This document shows, in pieces, positions 25,048 to 38,200 of a stretch of DNA of 64,000 nt. Positions within the stretch are counted from its first letter, which is position 1. The number at the start of each line of letters is the position of its first letter. The position numbers and the translations under genes were made by a program. Origin of the DNA: Sequoia sempervirens. Taxonomy: Eukaryota > Streptophyta > Pinopsida > Cupressales > Cupressaceae. The notes under the pieces were generated by a model. It was not told the origin of the DNA. It did no database searches and worked only from the letters and a program-made list of their open reading frames with translations. The DNA lies in the NCBI GenBank assembly GCA_007258455.2, contig VDFB02000003.1:44963875-45027874 (forward strand), given 5' to 3'.

Positions 25048-26420
25048 AATATCTTATCTTGGCCTAAAGTTAGCTCTTCTCTTATTAATGAATACAACAC
25101 TGAAGGTTTATTTTCAATGGCCTTTCCAACATTGTTCCCCACTGGAGCAGCGCTTCCCCTGCAACCGAGAAATATTAAAATTCACTTGCATGAATATCCC
25201 CTCCACCTAATGAAATATTTTGACCACATGTTTGGAAAACATGTTAGGTTTAGATATTTTCTCTACAACTTGATTATGAGACATCGCATCCAACAAACTA
25301 TCTCTATTTTTGTTAGAGCGGATGTGGAGGATAGAATCCCTAGGTCGTTGACTATTTTGAGGTAACAACTTCAAGCTACCCCCAACCACCAACTAGTTGA
25401 TCAGTTGATGCGATATGGGGTGTTGTTGCATGGGACCCACTCTTTTTGGAACTCTTGTCGGGCCCAGCTAATTGCTATGATCAAAAAACTTGGTACACCC
25501 ACCCTCTTTTTCACTTTGAGTTGTGCAGACACAAAACGGGTTGACCTACAAAATGTTTTCTCTACTATATCTCGTTTAGCAATGGAGTCATCAACAAATA
25601 CACTAATAGATAGTGTTGTTCAGAATCCACATATAGCATCTTTATATTTGCATCATAGATTTTCATTTTTTGTGAAGAGGTGATCAAAAAGCTTTTTCAT
25701 GCAAAAGATTATTGGTATAGATATGAATGACAGCATCGTGGCTCTGCACATGTTCATGGTTTTCTATGGCTTTTAGAAGCTCTTGACATGGATACTCTTT
25801 ATTGGTCCAATGACCACGATCTTACCATAGCAAGGCACTTTTTTGATAGATATGTTTTAGCTTGGAATCCACGTTGTCTTGCACAAAGATTGCTTAGAAC
25901 GTATCATTGCTTTGAAGAAAACCCATGCTTGCTTACCATGAGCCAGATCTTAACCAATGATCCAATCATATATTATGAAGAGTTGCTAAACATAGTTCAA
26001 AGGCACACAAAATGATATGAATATACTTGTTTAAGAAGAAAATGAGAGAAATCGCAATGTCGGTATAAAGCACCATGGAAGGAGCAACTTACCTCTACAT
26101 TGACATCTGATGTTGACTCTAACAAATCCTACAAACCAACAAGAAATGATGATCGCTTAAATATTCACAGCCCGACTATGCTTGCAATTTGGCGTGCCAA
26201 TGTTGATTGTTAGCTAGTTGTTTCTAGGAAAATTGTTTTGAATTATATAATTTCTAAATATGTAGCTAAATCTGAGAAAAAACTAGAAAATTATCTAGAT
26301 ATGTTGAAAAGAGTTGCAAATACAAATATAGTTGAGGATAAAGCACTGGTTGCATACCAAAAATTCATGATGAATATTCTTGTGGAACGTGACATCTCTG
26401 CATAAGAGACTTGTCATATG
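25048..26420 (+). pseudogene. Helitron Rep (Helitron-like N domain and HUH nuclease)
   Basis: The region contains FPTLFPTGAA (25123-25152), LFFTLSCAD (about 25504-25530), and YEW-stop-QHRGSAHVHGFLW at about 25723-25770. HVH in the last is the HUH metal-binding motif. Next come a CLRRK...CRYKAPW cysteine segment near 26030-26080, RNDDRLNIHSPTMLAIWRAN (26140-26200), and NYIISKYVAKSEK at about 26240-26275. Both catalytic-type tyrosines and the lysines of the Y-K-Y-K pattern are still present there. Stops interrupt at 25363, 25681, 25737 and 26012, among others. The parts fall in different frames, so no functional protein is made. Confidence 0.85.
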
Positions 26421-26465
26421 TTATAGAAATTGCCTCTTCTTACTTCAAGCCAATGATACGTTCAG

Positions 26466-28534
26466 TTGAATGTTTGCAAAAAGACATGGTTTCGTATAAA
26501 CAAAGATGATATTGATGAGGAGTCGTCAACAAATTATATTCATTGCTATATGCAAAGGCCTCCAGAGCTAGTTGCTTTATCCCTTATTGACTCAATTCGG
26601 CTATATACACACTCACAACAACGCAAAAAGGATAAATGGAAACCAAGGCTCCAGCCTGCAGTTGTCCTTGTTTACCCGTTATTCAAGACTACTCATGTTG
26701 AAGATATTGAGATATTTGAGACATTTTGTTGGACTAAACTTACGCTATACAAACCTTTATGGCACATACAAGCAAATATAGGTCTTCAGAGAGAACAAAT
26801 AATAAATTTTTTTAAAATTTTAAAAATGGTTGGTTATCATCCTTGGCATGTTAATAGAGTTCTAGTCACATCCACAATTGAAGAATATAGGATGATAGTG
26901 ATATTGATGATTTGAACCATCGTCCTTCTATGGATGAATATGAATGGGAATTTTTCTCTTAGCTTGGTGCTACTACTAACTTTACTATAAATCAACTTCA
27001 GCTATTGGGTAGGTGGGATTTTGATATGAACCATCCATGGAATGAAAACCATGTTCCTAAAAAACTCCATAATATTGCTTTGTAGTTCATCTCATCAGCG
27101 AAGGCACAACATGAGCAAGCTATGGTTCAATTCTTGCCCGTAGATATGTCAACCCATCAACTTTCACCGAAGCAACAATTGGCCCTTGAAATAATCTGAA
27201 CCCATTGTATGCAGCCTTCACCTAAAGCCCCTCTCTGCATGATAATTCAAGGGACAACTGGAACTAGAAAATCCTTCCTCATAAATTGTATTCAACAACA
27301 AATGAATACCTCTTTCCCTAGAACCAATAGCTACTTTCTCACATTGTCTCCTATAGGTGTCAATGCGTACAACATATGTGCCTCTACAATCCATACAACA
27401 CTTTGCATTCCCGTAAAGGATATGAGTCCTTTGCAAGGGAAGCAATTGAAATTATTCCAAGAACAGTTTAAGTATATTGAGTACATATTGATTGATGAAA
27501 TGCATTTTCTAGGCCCAAAATTGCTATTGAAAATAGATAGCCGATTATGCCAAGCATTCCCAAATAAGCAGACAGAGCCATTTGGTGGTGTTTCTATGAT
27601 CCTTGTTGGTGATCTCGCTCAACTACCACCTGTCATGGATACACCTATTTATGCTTCATCCTCATCAGTTGTAGCTTTGTGGAACACTTTCACGATCTCA
27701 ATAACCCTAGACACTATCTTTCGCTAAAAAGGAGATAGCCCTTCGCAATGAAAATTTTACGAAATACTTCTTCATATAAGAAATGTTGAGGCTATCCATG
27801 ATGATTGAGAAGATCTTATGAAACAAACAAATAAAATACTCTCAGCCACATAAAGACAACAATTTGATGTTTCTACACATTTGTTTGCAACAAATGACTT
27901 GGTCGCATTCCATAAATAAAAAATGATCAAATAGTTAAATCTACCAATAGCCATTAGCATTGCTCAGATGGCTCAACAATAGACATCTAATCATGGAGAT
28001 GATGATCAACTTCTCCCACAATTGCTACTTTTTGTTGGTGAACAGGTGATGCTAACAACAAATTTGTGGATTCAAGCTGGCCTCATCAATGGATCCCTTG
28101 GTGTTGTTACAGCTATTGTCTATAGTCTAGCTTCTAAATCACCAAACCCACTTGACTATATTGTTGTTTGCTTCCAAAATTACATTGGGCCACCATGAGA
28201 CCCAGAACATCCAAGAGACATCCCCATCCTAGCTATAATTTTGGGGAGTCAAACAAAAATTCCACTCACTATGGCATGGGTAATCACAATACATAAAGCA
28301 CAGGGCTTAACATTGGATAGAGCAACAATAAAAATAGGTACCAAAGAGAGGCAAGGGTTGAATTTTACAACTATTTCATGTGTAAAATCAATTGAAGGAC
28401 TTCGTATTGATCCACCTTTATCATTTGAGAGATACGCTAGGCTTGGCACCAACAAGTACACTGCTTGTTGCCACGGTGAAGAAACACGCCTCGAGCAATT
28501 GCAGGCCTTGCCAACTATTCCTGGTTCCAACTGA
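26466..28534 (+). pseudogene. Helitron PIF1-like helicase domain
   Basis: Upstream frames give a linker (26466-26913), then QLSPKQQLALEII and Walker A GTTGTRKS (about 27251-27274). The expected GTxGTGKS has Gly replaced by Arg, a change that should abolish ATP binding. LIDEMHFLGP (Walker B) and GGVSMILVGDLAQLPPV follow to about 27640. After a frame break around 27725-28240 the C-terminal motifs MAWVITIHKAQGLTLDRA and GLNFTTISCVKSIEGL are present. The protein ends near 28534. It is related to PIF1/RRM3 5'-3' helicases. The order and the phrases leave little doubt about the family. Confidence 0.9.
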
Positions 28535-28639
28535 TAGGCCAAAAAACAAAAAAGGCTCTAGCATAATTATTCTTGCATCTACCTTATCTTGGGTGCCCTC
28601 GCCTCTTCAAACCTTTTCTAAACTGTATCTTTAAAAAAA

Positions 28640-29840
28640 ATACCAAGTAATAATTTGTGTAAAATGGGTATAGTGCCAAAGATGCACAAAGATACCACAC
28701 ATAAATAACTAGATGGCATAACTTGTACAAGCCAATTCCATGTTTTGATGATTCTATTCTATTAAATTTCTAACTTCTTCGTTTAAGATTTTGTTTACTG
28801 ATGCTTTTGCTATATGCCATTCGAAGAAATACACTCTTTTGTATATTCCATTTGCCCATATTTTTTTACGTGTTTTAAAATTTCATAAAGTCAACTATTT
28901 ATTGGCATACCTAAAATTCTCTTTCAACTAATTTGAACATACAGTGATGTAAACATACAGTTATAGTTGTTACACATTAATAAATACACAAATACAAACA
29001 ACTCCAGTTGTCTAAAATGCACGGAGATTACAACCAACAATAACTAGAAAACAAAAGTTCTATAACTAAATAACATCTTTGCAACATTCTAATATATAAA
29101 CCTTTATATGTACATTTTGTGAATGCACTCTAAAAAAAAATTGTCTTCCATTTGATTAATAAGTTTGAAATCCTCCAACAATGTTGTTTTTTTCTATTAT
29201 GACAGCCTTTATACATTGACTCCTCACATTCATCCTCTGTGTTTTCCTTCCACAAATTTAACTGTTTTCCTCTTATCTTTTCTATTAGCTTTATTTGGTT
29301 CAAATTGCTACAAATATTTTCTTGCAAAATTATTTTTCTGTTGTTTCCCTCTTTCACTGTTCCTATATATTTCATTCATAAATATATAGTGTTGTGTACA
29401 TTGATTTTCTTTTCTGTGATACATGATAAAATTCCATGTTATTTGTCTTGGCTTCCTCGAGCATGTCCAAAATGGCCATGGAGTTTATTTCCTTCATGGT
29501 CTCCTCATACTGCCCCACTCAACACACACAAAATGGTAGGTGTTCACTCATATGCTAGTTGGTAATATTCATTCTTGTACTATAACGATATCAACTATTT
29601 TGGTTGCCTTCTAAAATGACAAACTCTGGTTTTTGTTTCATAGTATACCTACCCAAGAAACTAATATGCACCTCCCTTGCATGTCAATTTGGAGAGTTCC
29701 ATAGTTTCCCCCCTATTGCGGCCTGCGACACCTTCGTTGCTATTCTTTTGATGGGCCATTTCCACAATGCCATTTCCCCATTCCTTACTTACCTAATTTC
29801 ACACATGTATTCTAATATAGCAATACAAAATGTTGCTTTG
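28640..29840. other. No gene recognised
   Basis: AT-rich sequence after the helicase. A stretch at 29425-29535 ends at GTAGGT and has coding-like composition, but I could not establish a frame with its neighbours. The remainder shows nothing I can support. Confidence 0.4.
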
Positions 29841-29843
29841 TAG

Positions 29844-30301
29844 TTGTATGATGTTGCGCTCAATACAAAGATAGATCAACAAGCAAAAATGCAATCCATG
29901 TATTCTACAATTGGTGTCAGAAAGACACCCACACATCTAATTGTAAATAAGGTTTGTTTAAAACATATTTATATTTTTCTCTTTTATATGATCAATTTTC
30001 CCCTCCCTCCATGGCTATATACCCTCTATATATTTGTTGCTTTATATAAAGAATCATGCACAAATTTCTAAATGTACTTCACTACAATAGTGTTCAACAA
30101 TCAATGGCTATAAGATCTTTATCTCTCAGATAGGTAGAACATAATGCATTTTTATTTTTAGGTATACCTTTGATGTGCTTTTAATATTTTATTGAATTCT
30201 ATTATAATCACATGTTTTTTGGGTTTTAGGAAAATCTTGTAGAGATGAGGTCGAGGAATGGAAATAATGAGTTTCCAACTCTAAAAGAGCCAACAAGAAG
30301 G
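29844..30301 (+). pseudogene. Two phase-0 exon-like fragments of an unknown gene
   Basis: Exon-like block 1 (29844-29951, 36 codons) follows TTGCTTTGTAG and ends AAG before GTTTGT. It includes LNTKIDQQAKMQSMYSTIG and TPTHLIVNK. Block 2 (30230-30301, 24 codons) follows TTTTTTGGGTTTTAG and ends AGG before GTAGGT. It reads ENLVEMRSRNGN and NEFPTLKEPTRR. Both are phase 0 at both ends, so they join in frame across a 278-bp intron. Codon use and residue mix look genuine. I do not recognise the parent gene and find no start or stop, so it is a relic or captured fragment, possibly carried by the Helitron ending upstream. Confidence 0.45.
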
Positions 30302-30451
30302 GTAGGTGTTACAAGATCCTTCCACTAGAACAAGAGAAGGTATTTCATTTCAGATCTAATCTAAATGAATCATTTTATTTCTACTTGCAAAACTATGTAT
30401 GTTAACATCTTTCTACTCAAACTAAACGAATAATTTTTTTTTATATGCATG

Positions 30452-30689
30452 GAATGGTGACACATATGTACACACATATATACACTCTATGCATCTTTGG
30501 TTATATACACGTTTTGTACAATTAGCCCCTTTGAATCCCTCTAATTAATTTCATTTCAAATTATTGCAAAGAATGGTGACACATATGTACACACATATAT
30601 ACACTCTATGCATCTTTGGTTCTATACACGTTTTGTACAATTAGCCCCTTCGAATCCCTCTAATTAATTTCATTTCAAATTCTTGCAAA
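30452..30689. repeat. 119-bp tandem duplication
   Basis: Units 30452-30570 and 30571-30689 start GAATGGTGACACATATGTAC and are nearly identical, with only about three differences. This implies a recent duplication compared with the other repeats here. No coding role is apparent. Confidence 0.95.
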
Positions 30690-30699
30690 GAGGACACTG

Positions 30700-31609
30700 T
30701 AGATTTTGAATGCCTACACAATTTATTCTCCCTTTGCCAACATAGATTTGTGCATTCATTGAGCTGCCATGGTTTTCATTTTCCTTTGATGCCCACCTTG
30801 TTTGTAGTGTGCTAACGAGTACATAAATTGTATAACAACAGTTGCATTATCTTCCATTCAGTATTATAGAAAAATGGGGAGTTTGTAACAAAATTATTAG
30901 TATTTAACATACATGCATATATTTATCCCTACATACATATATATACATGTGCAAGTAGACATGCATTGATGTTTTCAAAGACTTGAAAATATATTTTCCT
31001 TGGCCATTGTATCCATGTGTTGTGATGATATCCATTTTCCTTCATTGCACTTGTTTGTATTATTCTAATACCACTTTTACAATTTCTCTATTACTCTATA
31101 CTAATTAGTACAATGTAACGCATGTGGAATTTTTAATTAGGTTTGTGGTGTTATACTCTTTTTCACACGGGTGTTTCGCATAGATGATTAATTTATTGTT
31201 AATGTCTTCTTGTTATATCTTTTCCAATAGGGCTTCCATCAACCTAACCATGAATAGGATTTACTATGTAATAGCTCTTTCATAATTGTTGCTTTTAGAC
31301 AAATAGATAGGACTTGTCCAGAGTTTTTACTGATAGCCTGGAGCTAACCTCTTAAACAAAGGATCTGCCTAAATATTCCTTATTGGTAAATAGACACAAA
31401 TAGCTAGAACCATAAACCAACGAAAAAAAAATTACTAACCCTCGACATATGTTCTAGTGACAGTAACTTGGACATTTAATTACAATTTCTCCATCCATAC
31501 ATAATGATAATCTCTTTGAAATCTTTACAATCGCTATAATGGGAAAGATGCAAACATTTGACAAGAACATATAGACAATGCAAACTTCTCATCTAGCACG
31601 ACGCACACT

Positions 31610-31646
<37 letters not shown>

Positions 31647-32435
31647 GATACATTGCATCTATATATATAGATATATACATCTATATATATATATGCATAT
31701 ATACATGTATATGTATACTAGGTTACATGTATATCTACATCGTTATATACGTGTGTATATGTATACTAGGTCCTTTGCATAAATGATTAATTTATTGTTC
31801 ATGCCTTTCAATTTCTTCTTATTATTCCTTTTGATAGCAGGTTTGAGGGTTTTGACACTCATGTGCTGCAAAATCTATCAACAAGTATCTTGATTAAATT
31901 GTATGGTAAAAAAACTCCAGACCTTTGACAATGCAACTGAATAAACCTGTTTTCTTGCATATCTTCCACCACATATTCATAATACCAGAATGCCTATTCT
32001 CATAATGCAACTGAATTAAAAATATTTTCTTCAATATTCTGGTGTATACTTTCCCGCATTGCTACATTCTTTGTGTTGTGCATCTTCTAAGTGTTGTAAT
32101 TCATTTCAGTGCAAGTCCTTAGAAATAGGCTTATGTACATTGTTAATCGCTACGTAAGTTATTCTTCTCTTTGCATATATAAATTTGCACAATGATTCAA
32201 CTACTTCTTTGTACCATCCTAACAAATAGAGTAATTGTATATGCTAAGTGTTTTCTCACCCAATCCCTAATGCATTCTTTTGTGGTTGTACTATGGAGGT
32301 GGACGAAGCAAATATAGTTAGTCGAAGTAAATGCAATATTGAATGTAGCAATGTGTGAAAGTGTATTTTGATTAAGTTGCATTGCATGTATATATATATA
32401 TGTTCACATGTTTCCATACAATATATATATTCATG

Positions 32436-32474
<39 letters not shown>

Positions 32475-34300
32475 GCAATATTGAATGCTGACATCTGGGA
32501 GAGTATACTTTCATAAAGTTGTATTCTCCGAAGAGCCATTGTGATGTTGCTTTGATAACAGGTTATTGTTAAATTTGTCACATTCAGCTCCATATTTTGG
32601 TAGGTTGAAGGCTATTCAAACTATTAGGATGTGCATTCAATAAGCTATTTTGCTTGGGTATTTTGCATAAATGGTTACTTTATTCATTATATTTTTCATT
32701 CTCTGCTCACTGTTCGTTTCCATAGTAGGTTTTAGGGTTTGAACACTGATGTGCTGCGTACGTTCCAAATCCTTCAACACTCTAACAACTCAATCCAATC
32801 CTCCCTCAGGTTCTCAACTATAACCAACAATACATGTAAGTGCAAGACTTCTCCATTATCAATAAATAGATCTTGTGACGAGCTTTCAAATATTATTTGT
32901 CATTTCTACTTTCTAATTTTGTTTATTGATTTTTGCTATATATTTAGTAATCTTTGATCCTCTCTCACTCATCTTCTTTCCCCCACCATTGCCATTCCTT
33001 TCTCTTCTATTTGCAGGTGTTGGGGTAAAGCATAGATGACAATTCCAAAAGATGAAACTCCACAAAATTTCCAGTGGGAATTTCATATTTATTTTGCTTG
33101 GGGGTTTGGCTAGGGTCCTTGAGGCTCCATGATGCCAATATGGAAGGGTGGATAACGAGCATGGGATTTTTGTTTTTCCATTTCATTCCATATATCTTTT
33201 CTCATATTGAAACATGTATAGAAAACATGGTTTGTAACATGTTTCTAACGTACTACCAAGTGATTGCATCTTCAGCTTATGTGCTATTTGTCTAAAGTTT
33301 CTATTTGTTGAGAAGCCAACATTTAATCATGCAGTATGTGCAACATATGTATAGTACCAAAATGGCTCTTTTCATAATGTAACTGAATCAATATATTGTC
33401 TTGGATATTTTGTACAAAACTTTCCCCTCCTACAACATTATCTATTTTGACTCTCCAATTGCACTATGCAATCATTCATTTAAAAGTAAACTTTTCTATT
33501 CTCAATTGCATTGTAATCCATAATAATTCTACTCTATAGAAATGTTTACTATGGATTCCGGCTCACCTATGATTTAGCAGTAATTTTTAACTATTCTTTT
33601 AGGAGTTGTTTTACAATTTCCTTATTTTATCTATAATATTTAGTGGCACATAATCTAGGATTAATGTTGAATTGGAAAACCAATTGTTAGATACAAATTC
33701 CTCTCACACCTTGTCTAGATAGCAATAAAATTACAAGTGTAAATGCCTATACCTAATTTCCATCTCTCGTAAAAAAACACATGCATACTAAAACTTTAAT
33801 TTCCAAAACTATAGAAATATACTAATTATAAAAAAGTACTTAATACTAAACATCTTCATTCCATGGAAAAAGTGTGTACTTTTTTTGTCCAATTTTAAAA
33901 AATACACGTGTGATGACCCTTACAAAAAACTTCCATTGACTTCAAGATTAAATGACTAATTGATTCAATAGGCTACACAAAAAGTGACAATATACATGTA
34001 CGTCTATTACCATTAAATATAAAATTTAAATATTCTTGCTAGAAAAAAAATAAAAATAAAATTTATTATTTAATTTAATTTTTAAGTTCCCACTTTTAAA
34101 CAAATTTCAAAATTGATTTCAAAATTTTCTAATAGTGTTAACTAAAATTTATACAAAATGTTCTTCCTCGTTATTTGATTCATACTATGTAACTCATCTG
34201 TTTCATTCGTAGTCACCTTTCCATACAAAAAAAAAAGCTTCAACCCTCCTCAACACAAGCATTGCCCACCGTGGTTGGCCCCTATCGGCTGATTGTCATA
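30700..34300. other. Dispersed repeat fragments and microsatellites, no gene
   Basis: The region holds pieces of the 9.5-11.7 kb family (near 30840-30930, 31800-31900, 32340-32380, 32500-32580 and 33360-33400). It also has a TA/TATG microsatellite at 31614-31740 and a (GT)n tract at about 32440-32470. Short open frames such as 32739-32957 show no motif. I see no intact gene. Confidence 0.55.
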
Positions 34301-34319
34301 TGCCAATGTATACGACTAC

Positions 34320-35281
34320 TAGTAGTAAATATGGATTGTCATGGCATTCCAACACCATGGTGATTGGAATGTCATGAAAAGCCATAGACAAGGCAATAAA
34401 CTATTTCTTTGTATGATTGCTTATCTAATGGTTTCCACTGTGTTTTGGTAGACATATACTCACCTCACACTATGTTTTCCAACTTGCAATCATACTATGC
34501 ATGTATATGGTTGTTGGAAAACATTGTGTGTTTACTATCAAAGCATAATAGTAAATATGGATTGTCATGGCATTCCAACACCATGGTGATTGGAATGCCA
34601 TAGACAAGGCAATGAACTATTTCTATGAAATTGTTTCTATTACTTGTTTATGGCTTGGAATGGCATTCCAAGACCATGGTATTGGAATTCCATGGCAATC
34701 CATATTTAATATTATGCTTTGATAGTTTTTTTCAACAATCCATATTTACTATTTAGCCATGGTGTTGGAATTCCTTGACAATCCATATTTACTATTATTC
34801 TTTGATATATTCTTTCCAAGCATCCATTTCTTTTTCAAAAGAACTTATTTTAGGCTTTTAGCCATAGCCGCAAGGAAGTGATTTTTTTGATAAAATGCTT
34901 TGACCTAGACATGTATGAAAAATGTGGTAGCATAGATCTAAGGAAGTGAACTATTTGATAAAATGCCTGAAAGAAATGTGGTATCTTGGTGATGGAATGC
35001 CATGAAAATCCATATTATTTCCTTCCTGCTCTATAGATTGTCATGGAATTCCATCACCATGAGACCAATTTCCTTGAGGAATTTTATCAAATAGTTCACT
35101 GCCTTGTCTATGCTACCATATTTTTCATACATGTCTATACCAAAGAAATTTATCAAACAATTCATTGCCTTGTTGTTATGGCTAAAAGCCTAAAATAGGT
35201 TCTTTTGAACAAGCTACAGATGCTTGGAAAAAATCTATCATAGCATAATAGTATGCAACAACATAGACAAGGAAGTGAACT
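34320..35281. repeat. PPR-derived repeat block 2 (left part)
   Basis: On the plus strand at about 34905-34996 a decayed PPR reads DMYEKCGSID, then after a frameshift ELFDKMPERNVVSW, a stop, and WNAM. The PLS-class consensus is LVDMYxKCGSIxxAxxLFDxMPxRNVVSWNAMI. At 35160-35040 the minus strand reads DMYEKYGSIDKAVN and FLKE, so the copies face each other as inverted repeats. Units at 34400-34600 repeat those of 9105-9495. The block is cut at 35281 by a solo LTR and continues at 42738. Confidence 0.75.
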
Positions 35282-38200
35282 TGAAATGATGAAAATGTGG
35301 TTAGGAATCCTAGCATATGGTTTTGGACATAGAGCATACCCACACTTTCAATTTCATTCAAGGATAACCCTTTAGATCTTAGTACAAAGGAGAAAGAGAT
35401 ATTGCTAAGGGTTGTCCTAGGGTCTGAATATGATCTAATAAGGGGTACACCACCAAGTTTAGACTTGGACAAGACAATGAAATGCACAATACAATACAAA
35501 ACCCTAATTGAGTAGAATGACATCAAAAAATGCTTTAGAAATGTAAAAAAAACATAATAGAACAATAGTAGAATGACTGATGTGTATCTAGAAATTTGAA
35601 AGTTACTAAAAGAAACTTTGAAACACTAGAAATTTTCACTTTTCGATCAATTGGGACTCATTCACCAACCTGGGTGAATTAACTTCCTAGATTAGGGTTT
35701 CTGTAGTGCCCTCCATTTGTGTTGTCTTTGTAATGCATTTCAACTTGTTGTGAGTTCAGGTGTTGTTGGTCTTTGAGTGCATTTGATTTATTCTGGTCGA
35801 TAAATGTTTTTGATCAAATTACAACATTTAAATAGGATTCTAAAGTTAAAAGGTATAGTGGTTAATTAAAAGAAAATAAATAATTAAATAAATGTTTTAA
35901 TATAATTAGAGGTTATGAAAGAATAAAATTACATTGTTAATAGAAATAAATAAAAATAGAGTATTGCAATGGTGTAGAAATTTAAATAATCTCTGATTTC
36001 ATTGTCAATTTGTTTCAGCTTCAGTGCTTGGCCTTAACTGGAAAATTTTAAAGGTTTAAGTAATCCCCTTGATTTCTTTGTCAATCTCTGCCTTTTCTAG
36101 CTCCTTTTTTGTGTAAAAATGGATTTTTGTTATAAATAATTTCTAACACATAATACTATTCACATTACCGAGAGATTTCAATTTTTTAAAAAGTGTTCAA
36201 TCTCGGTTATGAAATGTTGTAGTTTATATTAGTAGTGAGTTAGGATAAATGGAAATTATATTTCAATTTATAAGTAATTAAATATTATATTTATTAAAGT
36301 ATTATTTTAAGGGAAATATTTTAAACATGAAACTTAATTAGGAGAAATTGAGTTATTTACGTTTTAACTTCGTAAAATTTTAAGATGTGATTAAATATGT
36401 TAAATTGGACTAATCTGAGTTAATACATGGGAATTTGTTCCCGATTTGTAACTGACCGAGAAAGAAAATAAGGGGGAAGCCCAAAAGGAGATTCGGTGGA
36501 GGAAGTTGAAGGAGAAGCGATAACTACAACACTTGAAAATAACTATCATATAGCAAGGAGAGGGTGATATTTCAAAAGGCCAATATTCACTTTCGAATAG
36601 AACTGGCAACCTGCGAAGAGAGGGACGGGCGTTTTGCTTCGAGTGCCTGACCACAAGTCTTCATCCTCGCAGCGGTGGAAAAAAGAGAAGGAGAAAGGCG
36701 AGGTGCAAATACGCGACTTATGAGTAAGAGAATTAACGACATTCTTTGCACAATGGTGCTTTCTAAATGTGTTTACAGAAATCTGCATCGGAGGTTGTCC
36801 GAATAGTTAATAAATTCAAGGCAAATTTTGGTGGCCAAGTAATATCTTTGGAATATGTTCAACCTTCTTTAGATCGTGTGCCTCATAGGTTCTTACTTCT
36901 ATCATTCAAACTTAATGTTTGTTATTGTAGACATCAACATTATTGAATTTCTTTTAAAATGGGTCGCAGTATTTCTCCTTTTCATGCCTGATGGTTTTGT
37001 TATAAAATGGCTTTGCTATGCATGTCTAGAGTCTATAGGGTTTAAATTGCATTAATTACAACAACAAGACTTCCCTTCCGTCTCATGGATAATGCGTGAG
37101 TGTTGATAAAATGCAAGTAGATGGCGATACTTCCAAGTTCCAATATTCACTTCCTGATATGCTTGACAACCTGTCACTGTTACGGCAGTTAGAGTTGAGA
37201 CATTATACAGAATTAATAAGTCCCCCTGAAGTCATTGGCAACCCGTCATAGCTGCAACTTTAGACTTGCAAGGGTGTAGTGAATTAAAATGGTCTCTTTG
37301 GTTTCATTGATACCTGTCATAGTGGCGCACAGGAACACGGTAGGGTGTGTGGATTTAAATAAATTTTCTGTTTCTGGTTGCAACCCATTTGTGCTGACGC
37401 GCCTAGCATAATGGAAGTTTAAAAGTTTAAATAATCCCTCTAGTTTCATTGCCAAATGTTAGAAAAGAATGTGATCTTGTTTGTAAAATTAAATAATTAT
37501 ACTTTATAATGAAATTGGTGACGCATTAGAATATTGGGTAATAGAGTTATGCTATTTTATAAATGAATAGGTTTAAGGTAAATATTATGCGAAGGGTAAA
37601 TTATTTTATTGCTATGATGAAATGAATTATTATCTTGCTTTTAGGTAATATTCATAATATTAGTAGTTAGGGAAATACATTAGCATTCAAGGAAGTAATC
37701 TGTAGCATATTTCTGAGTACATCAGCAGTTAATAAGGACAGATTAGGGTCAATCAAGGGAATGACATTCAAAATAAATAATAAACTGTCCTCAGAAAAGC
37801 AGCAGATATAATAAAGAGACTAAAGGAATATTTTCTGAGAAATAGGAAAGTAAAGCAGTCATATGAATATAAGGAGATATTCAGATCTAATAAAGGCAGA
37901 TACACATTTAAAAGAGATATAAAAGGAAAAGAATAAATAAGAAATATATTTCTGAATATTGTAGAGGATTAAATAACCTTCATGATACCTTTGTTAACCT
38001 ATCATTTCTGAAGCTTTTGAACAAAATAGGAAACTTTAAGGACTTAAATAATTTCGTTGATTCTTTTGTTATTCTATCGGAGTGGCTGCATATGATCTTT
38101 AAGTCGTAGTTTCTTTCTCATGCATTTGTATTGTATAGTGTTAGTATTTGCCTCGTAGAAGAATTAGTTATTAAATAAATTGGACTAAGTTGTGTGTAAA

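Larger units (their letters stand above)
24153..28540 (+). mobile_element. Decayed autonomous Helitron (Rep/helicase body)
   Basis: A 4.4 kb run on one strand carries, in order, an N-terminal zinc finger, a DUF6570-like region, the Helitron-like N domain, the HUH Rep and a PIF1-family helicase. All are broken by stops and frameshifts. Helitrons transpose by rolling-circle replication, with Rep nicking and PIF1-like helicase unwinding the DNA. The 5' TC and 3' hairpin-CTRR termini could not be fixed. A hairpin ACAACT-CC-AGTTGT followed by CTAA at 28998-29015 is only a weak candidate for the 3' end. Confidence 0.85.

Noticed and set aside
28998..29015. Hairpin ACAACT-CC-AGTTGT followed by CTAA as the Helitron 3' end
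   Set aside because: The stem is only 6 bp and abuts CTAA without the usual spacer. No matching 5' end or A/T insertion site could be fixed.
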